Of a stretch of 47,072 bases of DNA, positions 1-8,804 are shown one piece after another. Below the pieces are notes generated by a model. The model had not been told where the DNA came from. It ran no database searches and saw nothing but the letters and a program-made list of their open reading frames with translations. Each line of letters starts with the position of its first letter. The first letter of the stretch is position 1. Source of the stretch: Chitinophagaceae bacterium (GTDB lineage Bacteria > Bacteroidota > Bacteroidia > Chitinophagales > Chitinophagaceae); contig SEAC01000040.1 of the NCBI GenBank assembly GCA_004173235.1, forward strand, positions 1 to 47,072, in the 5' to 3' direction. The position numbers and the translations under genes were made by a program.

Positions 1-1
1 T

Positions 2-3000
2 TCTGCAGGGGGCGTTTTCAGTGCACAGCCTTCGGGTCTCAGCATCGATGCGGTGAGCGGCGCCATCAACACGGCCAGCTCGCAGCCGGGCACCTACGTG
101 GTGACCTACAGCATCGACGCGGCGAATGGTTGCGGCGCGTTCAGCACCAGCGACACCCTACTGATCAATGCCGCGCCGGCAGCCAGCTTCAGCTATGCGG
201 GATCGCCTTATTGCGCGGGCTCCGGAAATGTGAGCCCCACGCTCAATGGCACCATGGGCGGCGTATTCAGCGCCACTCCGGCCGGTCTTTCCATTGATGC
301 AGCAACGGGTGTGGTCAACACCGCTGCCAGCACTGCAGGACCCTACAATGTGAGCTACACCATTGCCAACGCGGGTGGTTGCGCTTCCGTTACTGCAAAC
401 AATTCGATCATGATCAGTACCGTGCCGGTGGTAAACCAGCCGGGTGATGTGATTGCGTGCGCAGGACAGCAGACATCAGCGGTTCCGTTCAGCGGCAACT
501 ATTCGCCTGCGGCTTACTACTGGACCATCAGCGATACTTCGCTTGGTCTTCCGGCTTCGGGTTATGGTCCGCTGCCTTCCTTCCTTCCGGTGAACCACAG
601 CAGCAGCGCCATCAACGCAACGGTTACCGTGACGCCGATCACGGGCCTTGTGTATGCGGCCGAGTCGAGCACCAACAAGCGCATCGCTGTGATCGACCGT
701 GCTACACGCTCCATCATCCAGCGTTTCGCTACAGCGCAAACCGGTCCTTCGGGCATTGCACTCACCCGTGACGGCCGCAAGCTGTACACCTGCAATTTCG
801 AAACGGCCAACGTGAGCGTGATCGACCTGGCCACGCAAACGGAGATCAAGACGATCCCCGCATCACCATCAACCTATTCGATGGTGCTGAGCGCAGATGA
901 GAAGCGCCTCTACGTAGTGGGCATCGCCAACAGCAACGTCACGATCATCAACACGGAGGTGGATACAGTGATTACCCGCGTTACGGTTGGAGGCAGCCCG
1001 CGTGGCATCGCCATCACACCTGATGGAAGCAAAGTGTTCGTTGCCTGCCGCAACTCCAACCGCGTTGCGGTGATCAGCGCGGCCACCAACACGCAGGTAG
1101 CATCGATCGTTGTTCCGGGCGGACCGTACGCACTTGCAGTGAGCCCCGACGGCAACACCGTTTATGTAAGCTGCGCAACGGGTACCAACCTCGTATCGCT
1201 CAATAGCAGCACTTATGTTGTGACCAATGTTGCAACCGTAGGTGCGGGATCGGCAGGCATTGCCGTGAGTGCCGATGGCTCGCGCGTTTACCTCGCTCAC
1301 CAGGTGCCTAGCGGCCTGCGTGTGATCGACCCGGTAGCACAAACGATCGTCAGCAACATCAGCCTTCCCAACTTCCCCGTATTTGTACAACTCGCCCCGA
1401 ACAGGAAAGAGATCTATGTAAACAACCAGGCCGACTCGAGCGTTGCTATCGTTGACCTCGAAACGAATACGATGGTAACACGCCTTCCGAACATTGCCTT
1501 TGCTTCGGGTATGGCGGCAACGCAGGACGGTTCCTGCACCGGCACGCCGAAAACGTTCACCCTCACGGTGAATCCGACCGTGACGGCAACTATCGCTTAT
1601 GTGGCTTCGCCTTACTGCAGCAATGCCGGTATCATTGAAGCTTCGCGTACGGGAACGACGGGTGGTCGCTGGAGCGCGGCGCCTGCCGGCCTTAGCATCG
1701 ACAGCCTTACGGGCAGTATTAATACGGTTGGATCGCAGGCCGGTACTTATACGGTAACGTATGCTCTGGCGCCGCAATCGGGATGTGCCGCCTTCAGCAC
1801 CAGCACGCAAATCACCATCACTGCAGCCCCGCAGGCGACGATCGCCTATGCCCAGCCTGCTTATTGCGCGGGCGTGGGATCGATCGTAGTGCAGCGCACG
1901 GGTAATGCGGGCGGCTACTTCAGCGCCAGCCCCGCAGGGCTTGCGGTGGACAGCAGCAGCGGCGCCATCAACACGGCTGCTTCGCAGGCAGGGTCGTATG
2001 TAGTGAGCTACACCATCGCCGCGGCGTCGGGATGTGCTTCGTACAACACGACTACAACTGTGAGCATTCAGCCGGCTGCGCTAGTGAGCGCGGTTGCCAG
2101 CAAGGTGTATTGCGCCGAGGAGCGCAGCACGGCCATCGTGTTTGCAGGCGGAGCAGCGGGCACCACGTACGAGTGGACCAGCGACAACACGTCGATAGGC
2201 ATAGCGGCATCCGGCAGCGGTTCGATCGCTTCGTTTACAACAGTCAATTCGGGTACGACGGCCGCGGTTGCCAACATCACGGTTACTCCTTACCTCAATG
2301 GCTGCAGCGGCACGCCGGTAAGCTTCACGCTTACAGTAAACCCGATGCCTTCGGTGAATGCCGTTGCCAACCAGGTAGCCTGCGCCGGTACGAATACGCT
2401 TCCGATCTCGTTCAGTGGCACCGTTCCGGGCACGAACTTCAGCTGGACGAACAGCAATACTTCCATTGGCCTGGGCGCTTCGGGCAACGGATCCGTTCCT
2501 GCCTTTACTGCACAGAACGCCGATACCGTTCCCGCTTCCGCAGCCATCCGCGTTCTTCCTTCGATTACGGCCAACGGGCTTACCTGCGCCGGTCGCATCA
2601 GGGTGTACACGATCGCAGTGAACCCGACACCTACCGTTGCAGCAGTGGCCAGCCAGGCGGTTTGCAACAACACTTATACGCAGGCCGTCACGTTCACGGG
2701 CAATGTTCCGGGCACCACGTTCAAGTGGACCAACAGCAACCCGTCCATCGGTCTTGCGGCCAGCGGCAGCGGCGACCTTCCATCCTTTGTTGGAACCAAC
2801 GCAACGACATCGGTGCAGACGGCAACAATTACAGTTACACCACAGTTCTTCAACAGCGCTCTTTGCAGCGGAAGCCCTGTGACCTTCACTATTTCGGTGC
2901 AGCCAGACCTCGCAGGCACCACAAGCTTCAACTACGCCGGGTCGCCGTATTGCAGCAATGCGGGAACTGTAGCGCCGATGTTTACCGGTGTGACCGGCGG

Positions 3001-5332
3001 TCGCTTCAGTGCTGCTCCTTCGGGCCTGAGCATTGACAGTGTGACGGGCGTTATTAACACGCAGCTTTCGCAGGCGGGCAGCTATACGGTCAGCTACACG
3101 ATTTCCGGGATGGGTGGCAACTGCAACCAGGTGAGCAGCACTTCGGTGAGCATTATTCCGCCTACGTCGGCCACCATCAGCTATCCAGCATCTCCCTATT
3201 GCGCTACCGGTATCGCACTGGTGCAGCGCACGGGGAACGGGGGTGGAGTGTTCACGGCAACGCCACTCGGCCTCAGCATCGATAGCCTCAACGGCGCTAT
3301 CAACCTTGCAGCATCGCAGGCGGGCAACTACACGGTTACCTATACCGTTACTGCGCCCGGAAGCGGTTGCTCCACGGTGCAGGCCACGGCTACGCTCACG
3401 GTGAACCCAATGCCTTCGGTGAACCCGATACCTAACCAGGCGCTGTGCAACGGCAGCAACAGTGCGCCGATCACTTTCAGCGGACCAGTAGCGGGCACCA
3501 CCTTTACGTGGACTAACAACAACACGTCGATTGGTCTTGGAGCTGGCGGCGGCAACACGATGCCAGCATTTACCGCAAGCAACGCGGGCACAACGCCGCA
3601 GCAGGCAACGATCCGCATCACGCCTACCTCGCCCAATGGTGCCGGTGTGTGTACGGGAACAACCACTGTTGCCATGATCACGGTGAACCCTGTGGCTACG
3701 GTGAACCCGGTTGCCAACCAGGTGGTATGTGCAGGAACCGGCACGCAGGCGGTATTCTTCAGTGGCGCCGGTGGCAGCAGCTACCGTTGGACCAACAGCA
3801 ACCCTGCTATCGGGCTGCCAGCCAATGGTGTGGGCGATATTGCATCCTTCTCTGCCGAGAACAGCACGGCATCGGCGATCTCCGCAACCATCACGGTAAC
3901 GCCCCAGGCGAACGGCGGTGGCGTAAGCTGCAACGGAACGCCCGTTTCGTTCACGATCACAGTGCAGCCCTTTACATCGGGAACCACTATCAACTATCCC
4001 GCCTCGCCCTACTGCGCGGCTTCAGCACCGGTGGCGCCTGTCATCAATGGAAGCAATGGCGGACGCTTCAGCTCACTGGCAGGACTCGTTCTTGACAGCG
4101 TCAGCGGGGTCATCAACCCTTCGGCTAGCACGCCTGGTATTTATACGGTAAACTATGTAGTGTCCAACGGCGGCCTCTGTCCCCAGTTTGCAAGCACCTC
4201 GGTAAGCATACTGCCCACTCCTTCGGCGGGCATCAGCTATCCGGCTTCTCCCTACTGCCAGGGTGGTACGGCCAATGTGATTCGCAACGGCACTACAGGA
4301 GGCACATACAGCGCATCGCCTGCAGGGCTGTCGATCAATGCTACCACCGGTGCCATCGCGCTTGCAAGCAGCGCGGCCGGTACCTACACGGTAACGTACA
4401 CAGTGAACGCAGGCAGCGGCTGTGCGCCCTTCAGCACGAGCGCGTCGGTTACGGTTTCGCCAACGCCCACTGTGAATCCCGTAGGCAACCAGACCTGGTG
4501 TAATGGGGCCTCTACCAACGCGGCTAGCTTTACAGGTACCGCGCCGGGAACAACCTACACGTGGACGAACAACAACACCTCAATTGGTCTCGCAGCGTCA
4601 GGCGCCGGCAACATCGCTTCGTTTGTTGCAGTAAACAACGGAACAGCACAGGCGCGTGCTACTATCAGCGTCACTCCTTCGCTGAGCAACGGAAGCAGCA
4701 GCTGCCCCGGAAAGACGATGACGTTCTTTATCTCGGTGAATCCAACACCGACGGTGAACGCGGTGCCGAACCAGGTAGTTTGCAAGGGCAGCACCACAAC
4801 GCAGGTAGACGTTGCCGGTCCAGTTGCGGGAACTACCTATGCCTGGACAAACAACAATACGTTGTCGGGCCTCGCGGCGAACGGTACGAATGTGGTGCCG
4901 TCATTCATGGCGCAGAACCCATCGCCCAACCCCATTGCAGCTACGGTGACCATCACGCCCAACTACCTCAATGGTGTCCGGTGCTTTGGTCCTGCCATCA
5001 CGTATACGTACACGATCAACAACTGTTCGCCGCGCCTCATCACAAAAGGTGGCGCGCAGCAGCCGGTAACGGAAGGCGAACTTTCCGCAGAAGTGAAAGT
5101 GGGTCCCAACCCCACGCCCACGGGCCTGTTGTATATCTACTATACGGGTAATGCAGCACGCCGGCTTACGTACCTGGTAACTGATGCGCAAGGCCGTACG
5201 CTGCGCTCGGCGCCGCTCAAGGGCAGCCGCACCGAAGTAGACCTGCGCGGCTACAGCGCCGGCAGTTACCTGCTGCAGGTGCGCGATGCCAACACCGGCG
5301 CGTCCATTCAGCAAGTGATCGTGCGCCCCTGA
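2..5332 (+). CDS. Giant T9SS-secreted adhesin-like protein, 5' end missing
   Basis: The reading frame is open from base 2, and its first residues already match the repeat pattern (GGVFSA, then GLSID), so the true start lies left of the window and the GTG at 53 is internal. About eight repeats of an Ig-like unit (SPYC, then GG-FSA-P-GLSID, then AG-Y-V-YT) alternate with about eight PKD-like units (NQ-xC-G, then T-WTN-N-SIGL, then ITVTP, then FT-TVNP). At about 644-1531 a seven-bladed YVTN-type beta-propeller interrupts the first PKD-like unit. From about 5098 the protein ends in a T9SS type A sorting domain (VGPNPTPTG, then Y, then a terminal IVRP). It should be exported by the type IX system and anchored or released at the cell surface, probably for adhesion. 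The domain types are clear; the ligand is unknown. Confidence 0.9.
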   Translation, partial: SAGGVFSAQPSGLSIDAVSGAINTASSQPGTYVVTYSIDAANGCGAFSTSDTLLINAAPAASFSYAGSPYCAGSGNVSPTLNGTMGGVFSATPAGLSIDAATGVVNTAASTAGPYNVSYTIANAGGCASVTANNSIMISTVPVVNQPGDVIACAGQQTSAVPFSGNYSPAAYYWTISDTSLGLPASGYGPLPSFLPVNHSSSAINATVTVTPITGLVYAAESSTNKRIAVIDRATRSIIQRFATAQTGPSGIALTRDGRKLYTCNFETANVSVIDLATQTEIKTIPASPSTYSMVLSADEKRLYVVGIANSNVTIINTEVDTVITRVTVGGSPRGIAITPDGSKVFVACRNSNRVAVISAATNTQVASIVVPGGPYALAVSPDGNTVYVSCATGTNLVSLNSSTYVVTNVATVGAGSAGIAVSADGSRVYLAHQVPSGLRVIDPVAQTIVSNISLPNFPVFVQLAPNRKEIYVNNQADSSVAIVDLETNTMVTRLPNIAFASGMAATQDGSCTGTPKTFTLTVNPTVTATIAYVASPYCSNAGIIEASRTGTTGGRWSAAPAGLSIDSLTGSINTVGSQAGTYTVTYALAPQSGCAAFSTSTQITITAAPQATIAYAQPAYCAGVGSIVVQRTGNAGGYFSASPAGLAVDSSSGAINTAASQAGSYVVSYTIAAASGCASYNTTTTVSIQPAALVSAVASKVYCAEERSTAIVFAGGAAGTTYEWTSDNTSIGIAASGSGSIASFTTVNSGTTAAVANITVTPYLNGCSGTPVSFTLTVNPMPSVNAVANQVACAGTNTLPISFSGTVPGTNFSWTNSNTSIGLGASGNGSVPAFTAQNADTVPASAAIRVLPSITANGLTCAGRIRVYTIAVNPTPTVAAVASQAVCNNTYTQAVTFTGNVPGTTFKWTNSNPSIGLAASGSGDLPSFVGTNATTSVQTATITVTPQFFNSALCSGSPVTFTISVQPDLAGTTSFNYAGSPYCSNAGTVAPMFTGVTGGRFSAAPSGLSIDSVTGVINTQLSQAGSYTVSYTISGMGGNCNQVSSTSVSIIPPTSATISYPASPYCATGIALVQRTGNGGGVFTATPLGLSIDSLNGAINLAASQAGNYTVTYTVTAPGSGCSTVQATATLTVNPMPSVNPIPNQALCNGSNSAPITFSGPVAGTTFTWTNNNTSIGLGAGGGNTMPAFTASNAGTTPQQATIRITPTSPNGAGVCTGTTTVAMITVNPVATVNPVANQVVCAGTGTQAVFFSGAGGSSYRWTNSNPAIGLPANGVGDIASFSAENSTASAISATITVTPQANGGGVSCNGTPVSFTITVQPFTSGTTINYPASPYCAASAPVAPVINGSNGGRFSSLAGLVLDSVSGVINPSASTPGIYTVNYVVSNGGLCPQFASTSVSILPTPSAGISYPASPYCQGGTANVIRNGTTGGTYSASPAGLSINATTGAIALASSAAGTYTVTYTVNAGSGCAPFSTSASVTVSPTPTVNPVGNQTWCNGASTNAASFTGTAPGTTYTWTNNNTSIGLAASGAGNIASFVAVNNGTAQARATISVTPSLSNGSSSCPGKTMTFFISVNPTPTVNAVPNQVVCKGSTTTQVDVAGPVAGTTYAWTNNNTLSGLAANGTNVVPSFMAQNPSPNPIAATVTITPNYLNGVRCFGPAITYTYTINNCSPRLITKGGAQQPVTEGELSAEVKVGPNPTPTGLLYIYYTGNAARRLTYLVTDAQGRTLRSAPLKGSRTEVDLRGYSAGSYLLQVRDANTGASIQQVIVRP

Positions 5333-5360
5333 CGAAACATGTCGGAATCATGTATACTAC

Positions 5361-5390
5361 GAGGCCCCTCTTTTGAGGGGCCTCTTTGTT
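5361..5390 (+). terminator. Rho-independent terminator of the giant T9SS gene
   Basis: A perfect 10-bp stem (GAGGCCCCTC and its complement) with a TTTT loop is followed by TTTGTT, 28 bases after the stop codon at 5332. It may also act on leftward transcription from the gene at 5450-5821. Confidence 0.9.
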
Positions 5391-5430
5391 GAATGTCGAA
5401 TAATGAAGAACGAATAAAGAATATCGAAGA
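5391..5430. repeat. A-rich degenerate short-unit intergenic repeat
   Basis: Directly after the terminator, words such as GAATGTCGAA, AATGAAGAACGAA and AATATCGAAG recur with a rough 7-8 base spacing. It resembles the other short-unit elements of the window but is more degenerate, and no inverted partner is seen nearby. Confidence 0.45.
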
Positions 5431-5449
5431 GGAGCGGGAAGGCTGCAGC

Positions 5450-5821
5450 TCAGAGCTCGCTGGCGGGATCCCAGAATCTGTTTTTGAAATCCTGCACCTG
5501 GTCGTCCACGATGTGTATGCCTTCCTTCTCGAGCAGCAGCTGCATCTGGCCTCGATCGCCGAAGTGCGCTTTGCCCGTGAGCAGTCCCTGGCGGTTCACC
5601 ACGCGGTGTGCAGGCACCCGCGGACGAATGTGGTGGCAGTTGTTCATCGCCCAGCCTACCATGCGCGAAGAGCCACGTGTGCCCAGCGCTGCAGCGATCG
5701 CTCCATACGAAGTGACGCGGCCCTTGGGTATCTGGCGCACCACGTCGTATACCTGCGCAAAGAAGGACTCCTTGTCGGTTTTGCCCGAAGGCATCACCTT
5801 TTTGAGCGGCGCTTTTTTCAT
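5450..5821 (-). CDS. Alkyltransferase-like protein (ATL), MGMT family without the acceptor cysteine
   Basis: This 123-aa protein matches the C-terminal DNA-binding domain of O6-alkylguanine-DNA alkyltransferase: FFAQVYDVVRQIPKGRVTSYG, the GSSRMVGWAMNNC helix region, then VPAHRVV. In active MGMT the last motif is PCHRV, so the methyl-accepting cysteine is alanine here. ATL proteins bind O6-alkylguanine without repairing it and hand the lesion to nucleotide excision repair; members with W or A at this position are known. The start is ATG at 5821. The gene is convergent with the T9SS gene, and a repeat element lies upstream. Loss of transferase activity is inferred from the missing cysteine and is very likely. 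Confidence 0.9.
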   Translation of the reverse strand: MKKAPLKKVMPSGKTDKESFFAQVYDVVRQIPKGRVTSYGAIAAALGTRGSSRMVGWAMNNCHHIRPRVPAHRVVNRQGLLTGKAHFGDRGQMQLLLEKEGIHIVDDQVQDFKNRFWDPASEL

Positions 5822-5848
5822 TGAGGAAAGTTACGGTGATCGGGAGTG

Positions 5849-5959
5849 GTGAGTCGTGAATCGTGAGTGCGCGATGCGCGGCAACCCGCGAACGGAAGCC
5901 AAAGGCGTTTGTTCGAGCCTCAGGCGTAAGCCTTCACGATTGATGATTCACTTTTCACG
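5849..5959. repeat. Inverted 7-bp-unit element (GTGAGTC family)
   Basis: The left arm 5849-5869 is three 7-bp units (GTGAGTC, GTGAATC, GTGAGTG). The right arm 5932-5959 is four units in opposite orientation (such as CTTCACG and ATTCACT). The right arm overlaps the last codons and stop of the DUF5522 gene. Between the arms are small GC-rich dyads, including AGCCTCAGGC at about 5916-5925. Confidence 0.7.
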
Positions 5960-6142
5960 CGTCCTTCGCTTTGCGAGCAATTCCTCCCGCCGGGGTTCCG
6001 GAACCGCTTCATAATCGTAGGGACAATGCAGGCATCCCATTCCGCAGCAATAACCGCGTTGGAGATGGTGCTTTTCGGTGAGCACCACGTAACCCTGATC
6101 GTTCCAGTAATAGTCTTCGCCCTCAACCAGCGGGTTGTTCAT
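5948..6142 (-). CDS. DUF5522-family small cysteine-motif protein
   Basis: A 64-aa protein starting MNNPLVEGEDYYWNDQG, with a cluster of cysteines in GYCCGMGCLHCPYDYE. The CC-x3-C-x2-CP pattern is typical of DUF5522 and resembles the short motif of oxidoreductase-like N-terminal domains, suggesting metal or iron-sulfur binding (inference). The ATG at 6142 lies inside the 3' end of trmB (20-base overlap, different frame), so the two are probably translationally coupled. A longer in-frame extension to 6337 would be antisense-like sequence within trmB and is not believed. The C-terminus (about KRRTREK) runs into a repeat arm. Function unknown. Confidence 0.82.
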   Translation of the reverse strand: MNNPLVEGEDYYWNDQGYVVLTEKHHLQRGYCCGMGCLHCPYDYEAVPEPRREELLAKRRTREK

Positions 6143-6836
6143 CTTCGAAGAGTTGTTGCTGCAATAGGGCGTCGAGTTCGGTGCCTGGCAGTTGTTGCGG
6201 TAGGGTGAAGCAAACGTAGTGCACGCGTGCCGCGCCGGCAATGTCGAGCGACTCGTAGTAAGTTTTGATCTGAAGTTCGTCGTTGATCTGCGGTTGTGCG
6301 TACACGTCATCCGTCGAGTCGAGAACGTTGCATCCATACATCGCGCACACCTTCATGGTAAAGCCATAGAGGTTGGGGCTATCCGTCTTGAGATGGATTT
6401 TGCCACCCGGCTTGAGGATGCTTTGGTAGCGGCGCAGGAAGCGGGGATGCGTGAGGCGCTTCTTCGCTTTGCCGGTGCGCAGCTGCGGGTCGGGGAAGGT
6501 GATCCAGATCTCGCCCACTTCACCGGGCGCAAAGAATTTTTCGATGCCGTCGATGAGGATGCGCAGGAAAGCTGCATTCTTCAGGCCTTCCGCGATGGCC
6601 TTGCGCGCGCCGGCCCAGATGCGGTTGCCTTTGAGGTCTACGCCCAAGAAGTTGCGCTGCGGATGCATCCGCGCAAGCCCCAGCGTGTATTCGCCCTTGC
6701 CGCAGGCGAGCTCGAGGGTCAGCTCGTTGCCGTTGCCGAAAAATTCCGCCCACTTTCCCGCCATGCCCTCGGGGTATTGCAGCACGTTGGGGAAGGTTTC
6801 TATTGCGGCAAATCGAACCAGTTTTTTGTGACCCAT
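6123..6836 (-). CDS. trmB: tRNA (guanine-N7-)-methyltransferase TrmB
   Basis: This 237-aa SAM-dependent methyltransferase modifies G46 in the variable loop of tRNAs to m7G. Visible motifs are the SAM-binding ELACGKGEYTLGLA (about residues 43-56), GVDLKGNRIWAGARKA, ITFPDPQLRTGKAKKRL (the substrate motif, usually FPDPWPKKRH in proteobacteria; the Bacteroidota form differs) and LKTDSPNLYGF. Length fits the family. Start ATG at 6836. The DUF5522 gene follows with a 20-base overlap, making a two-gene operon. A repeat element separates it from the upstream hydroxylase gene. Confidence 0.95.
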   Translation of the reverse strand: MGHKKLVRFAAIETFPNVLQYPEGMAGKWAEFFGNGNELTLELACGKGEYTLGLARMHPQRNFLGVDLKGNRIWAGARKAIAEGLKNAAFLRILIDGIEKFFAPGEVGEIWITFPDPQLRTGKAKKRLTHPRFLRRYQSILKPGGKIHLKTDSPNLYGFTMKVCAMYGCNVLDSTDDVYAQPQINDELQIKTYYESLDIAGAARVHYVCFTLPQQLPGTELDALLQQQLFEDEQPAG

Positions 6837-6842
6837 GAGAGC

Positions 6843-6936
6843 AATGTGGTAATGTGGTAATCTGTGAATGTGGTAATCGAGCGCTCGGTACGTGGCAACG
6901 TATCACCACATCACCACATTACCACGTTACGACATT
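6843..6936. repeat. Inverted 8-bp-unit element (AATGTGGT family)
   Basis: The left arm 6843-6877 repeats AATGTGGT with an exact 8-base period. The right arm 6902-6936 repeats the complementary type (ATCACCAC, ATTACCAC), also every 8 bases. The central part has CGAGCGCTCG, a perfect palindrome. The element fills the whole spacer between trmB and the hydroxylase gene, and the right arm touches the hydroxylase stop codon. Confidence 0.75.
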
Positions 6937-7594
6937 ATTTGAACATCAATTCTTTTACCTTCTCCTTGTCTTCCTTCTCTTTCTTCAGGTCGAACATGGT
7001 GCCGAACACACGGTCCCAGATGGTGGTGCTAACGCCGTAGCCCTTGCCTTCATCTTTGTAGTGATGCAGGTGGTGGTTGCGCCAGAGGGGCTTCATCCAC
7101 TTGAAGGGCGGGTTCCAGGCGTGGATGGCGTAGTGCATCGTGCCGTACATCAGGTAGCCGATGAGAAATCCCGGGAAGAAGAGGAACGCGGTATTGCCGA
7201 GGGCGAGGTATTGCAGTCCGAAAATGGTAGACGACAGAATGAGGCTGGGCACCGGCGGCATGAACAGCCGCTGGCGGTCGCGGGGAAAGTGGTGGTGGTT
7301 GCCATGCATCACATACACCACCCGCTGTGCACGCTGGCTGTCGGCAATGGCGTGAAAAAGAAAGCGGTGCGCGATGTATTCAAAAAGGGTCCAGGAGAAG
7401 GCGCCCGTGAGAAAGAACAAGGCGATGCGCGACAGCTCGAAGCCGAACTGGTTGTGCGCGAAGATGGGAAAACCGATGACTACCGGGAGGTACATCCCCC
7501 AGATCACCAGCGGGTGAGCCTTGGTCAGCATCTCCAGCACGGGATTGCGGAACAGCTGTGCCTGCCCTTTATTATGGATTTTTTCGAATTTCAT
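6935..7594 (-). CDS. Sterol desaturase / fatty acid hydroxylase family membrane enzyme
   Basis: A 219-aa membrane protein with the eight-histidine di-iron signature of the family: HRFLFH, HGNHHHFPRD, HYAIHAW and HHLHHYKD. Hydrophobic segments at about residues 30-50, 55-75, 110-135 and 140-155 place the histidines on the cytoplasmic face. The closest functional analogues are fatty acid 2-hydroxylases that act on sphingolipid or fatty acyl chains, which would suit a Bacteroidota that makes sphingolipids, but the substrate cannot be told from sequence. The C-terminal tail is lysine/glutamate rich. It is divergent from the FAH-family gene with a 95-base spacer. Confidence 0.88.
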   Translation of the reverse strand: MKFEKIHNKGQAQLFRNPVLEMLTKAHPLVIWGMYLPVVIGFPIFAHNQFGFELSRIALFFLTGAFSWTLFEYIAHRFLFHAIADSQRAQRVVYVMHGNHHHFPRDRQRLFMPPVPSLILSSTIFGLQYLALGNTAFLFFPGFLIGYLMYGTMHYAIHAWNPPFKWMKPLWRNHHLHHYKDEGKGYGVSTTIWDRVFGTMFDLKKEKEDKEKVKELMFK

Positions 7595-7614
7595 GCTACA
7601 CGGTGTTTCGCCCG

Positions 7615-7622
7615 CAAAATTA
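7615..7622 (-). promoter_or_regulatory. Candidate -7 element TAATTTTG for the hydroxylase gene
   Basis: On the minus strand this reads TAATTTTG, a full match to the Bacteroidota TAnnTTTG core, 20 bases before the ATG at 7594. No clear -33 TTG was found, so support is moderate. Confidence 0.45.
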
Positions 7623-7689
7623 CGGTTTATCCGTCTTTCCCGGGTTTTTCGATCGTATCCCGGTTGCCAGTTCCCTGTTATATTCGCTT

Positions 7690-8709
7690 ATGAAATTGGT
7701 TTCCTACCTCAAAGACGAAACAGACCAGCTTGCAGCGCTGGTGGACGGCAAATTATATGACATGGAGCACCTCCATCCCGACCTCCCGGGCACGATGGCC
7801 ATGTTCCTGCACTACTGGGAAGACGTATTCCCGGTAGCAAAGCACGGCGCCGAGATGGTGCGGGAGGGCCGCATTGCCGCTTCCAAAGGCATCGACCCGG
7901 CTACGGTACAGCTCCTGGCACCCGTGCCCTTCCCGAGTTCCTGCCGCGATGGCTATGCGTTTCGCCAGCACGTGGCAGCTGCCCGCCGCAACCGCAAGGT
8001 GGACATGATCCCCGAATTCGACCAGTACCCCATCTTTTATATGACCAACCACCACGCGGTGTATGGTCCCGGGCCGGTGCGCTGCATGCCCGACCACTTC
8101 GAAAAGCTGGACTTCGAGCTCGAAGCCGCGATCGTCGTCTGCAAGCAAGGCCGCAACATTAAGGCGGAAGATGCCGATCAGTACATCGGCGGGCTGATGA
8201 TCATGAACGACTTGAGTGCGCGCCGCCTGCAGATGGAAGAAATGCTGCTCAACCTCGGGCCTGCAAAAGGAAAGGACTTCGCCACCACCATCGGTCCCTG
8301 GCTGGTGACGCTCGACGAGCTGGAAAGCCTGGAAGTGCCGGCGAAAGAAGGACACGTGGGCAAAAACTGGAACCTCAAAATGACCTGCAGCGTCAATGGA
8401 AAGCAGGTGAGCGAAGGCAACCTGGGCGATATGGACTGGACCTTTGCGGAGCTGGTGGAGCGTGCCTCCTACGGCGTAGACCTGCATCCCGGCGACATCA
8501 TTGGCTCGGGCACGGTGGGCACGGGCTGCTTCCTGGAGCTCAATGGCACCGGCAAGCTCAATGATCCCGCTTACCCAGAGCAGTGGTTGCAGCCCAACGA
8601 CGATGTAGTGATGGAGATCGACGGACTGGGAACACTGGAAAACAAAATGGTGCCGGAGGAAACCAATTGGAGTATCTTGAAGCTGAAAAAGATGGATGCT
8701 GCCTCGTGA
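7690..8709 (+). CDS. Fumarylacetoacetate hydrolase (FAH) family protein
   Basis: A 339-aa protein. The C-terminal FAH fold is recognised from the YGPGPVR region, LDFELEAAIVVCKQGRNI (metal-binding glutamates), GLMIMNDLSARRLQMEE, GKDFATTIGPWLVTLDEL, and DIIGSGTVGTGCFLE near the end. Family members cleave carbon-carbon bonds in beta-diketo acids or act as acylpyruvases or decarboxylases with Mg2+; the fumarylacetoacetase of tyrosine breakdown is one possibility, but no other tyrosine catabolism gene is nearby. The start MKLVSYLKD is chosen because upstream in-frame sequence reads through the promoter region of the divergent gene. Confidence 0.88.
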   Translation: MKLVSYLKDETDQLAALVDGKLYDMEHLHPDLPGTMAMFLHYWEDVFPVAKHGAEMVREGRIAASKGIDPATVQLLAPVPFPSSCRDGYAFRQHVAAARRNRKVDMIPEFDQYPIFYMTNHHAVYGPGPVRCMPDHFEKLDFELEAAIVVCKQGRNIKAEDADQYIGGLMIMNDLSARRLQMEEMLLNLGPAKGKDFATTIGPWLVTLDELESLEVPAKEGHVGKNWNLKMTCSVNGKQVSEGNLGDMDWTFAELVERASYGVDLHPGDIIGSGTVGTGCFLELNGTGKLNDPAYPEQWLQPNDDVVMEIDGLGTLENKMVPEETNWSILKLKKMDAAS

Positions 8710-8804
8710 GCAGGTAGCGCCATCAACAAACTGACTGCTAACCTGCGACTGCACTGACATCAGCCACTAACGCTGCAACTTCGGCATACCAAAACCAAAC
8801 CAAT

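Noticed and set aside
53..5332. GTG at 53 as the start of the giant T9SS gene
   Set aside because: The frame is open from base 2 and already encodes the conserved repeat pattern, so 53 is internal and the gene is truncated by the window.
5948..6337. 129-aa version of the DUF5522 protein
   Set aside because: The first 65 residues would be an out-of-frame reading of trmB; the conserved part begins at the ATG at 6142.
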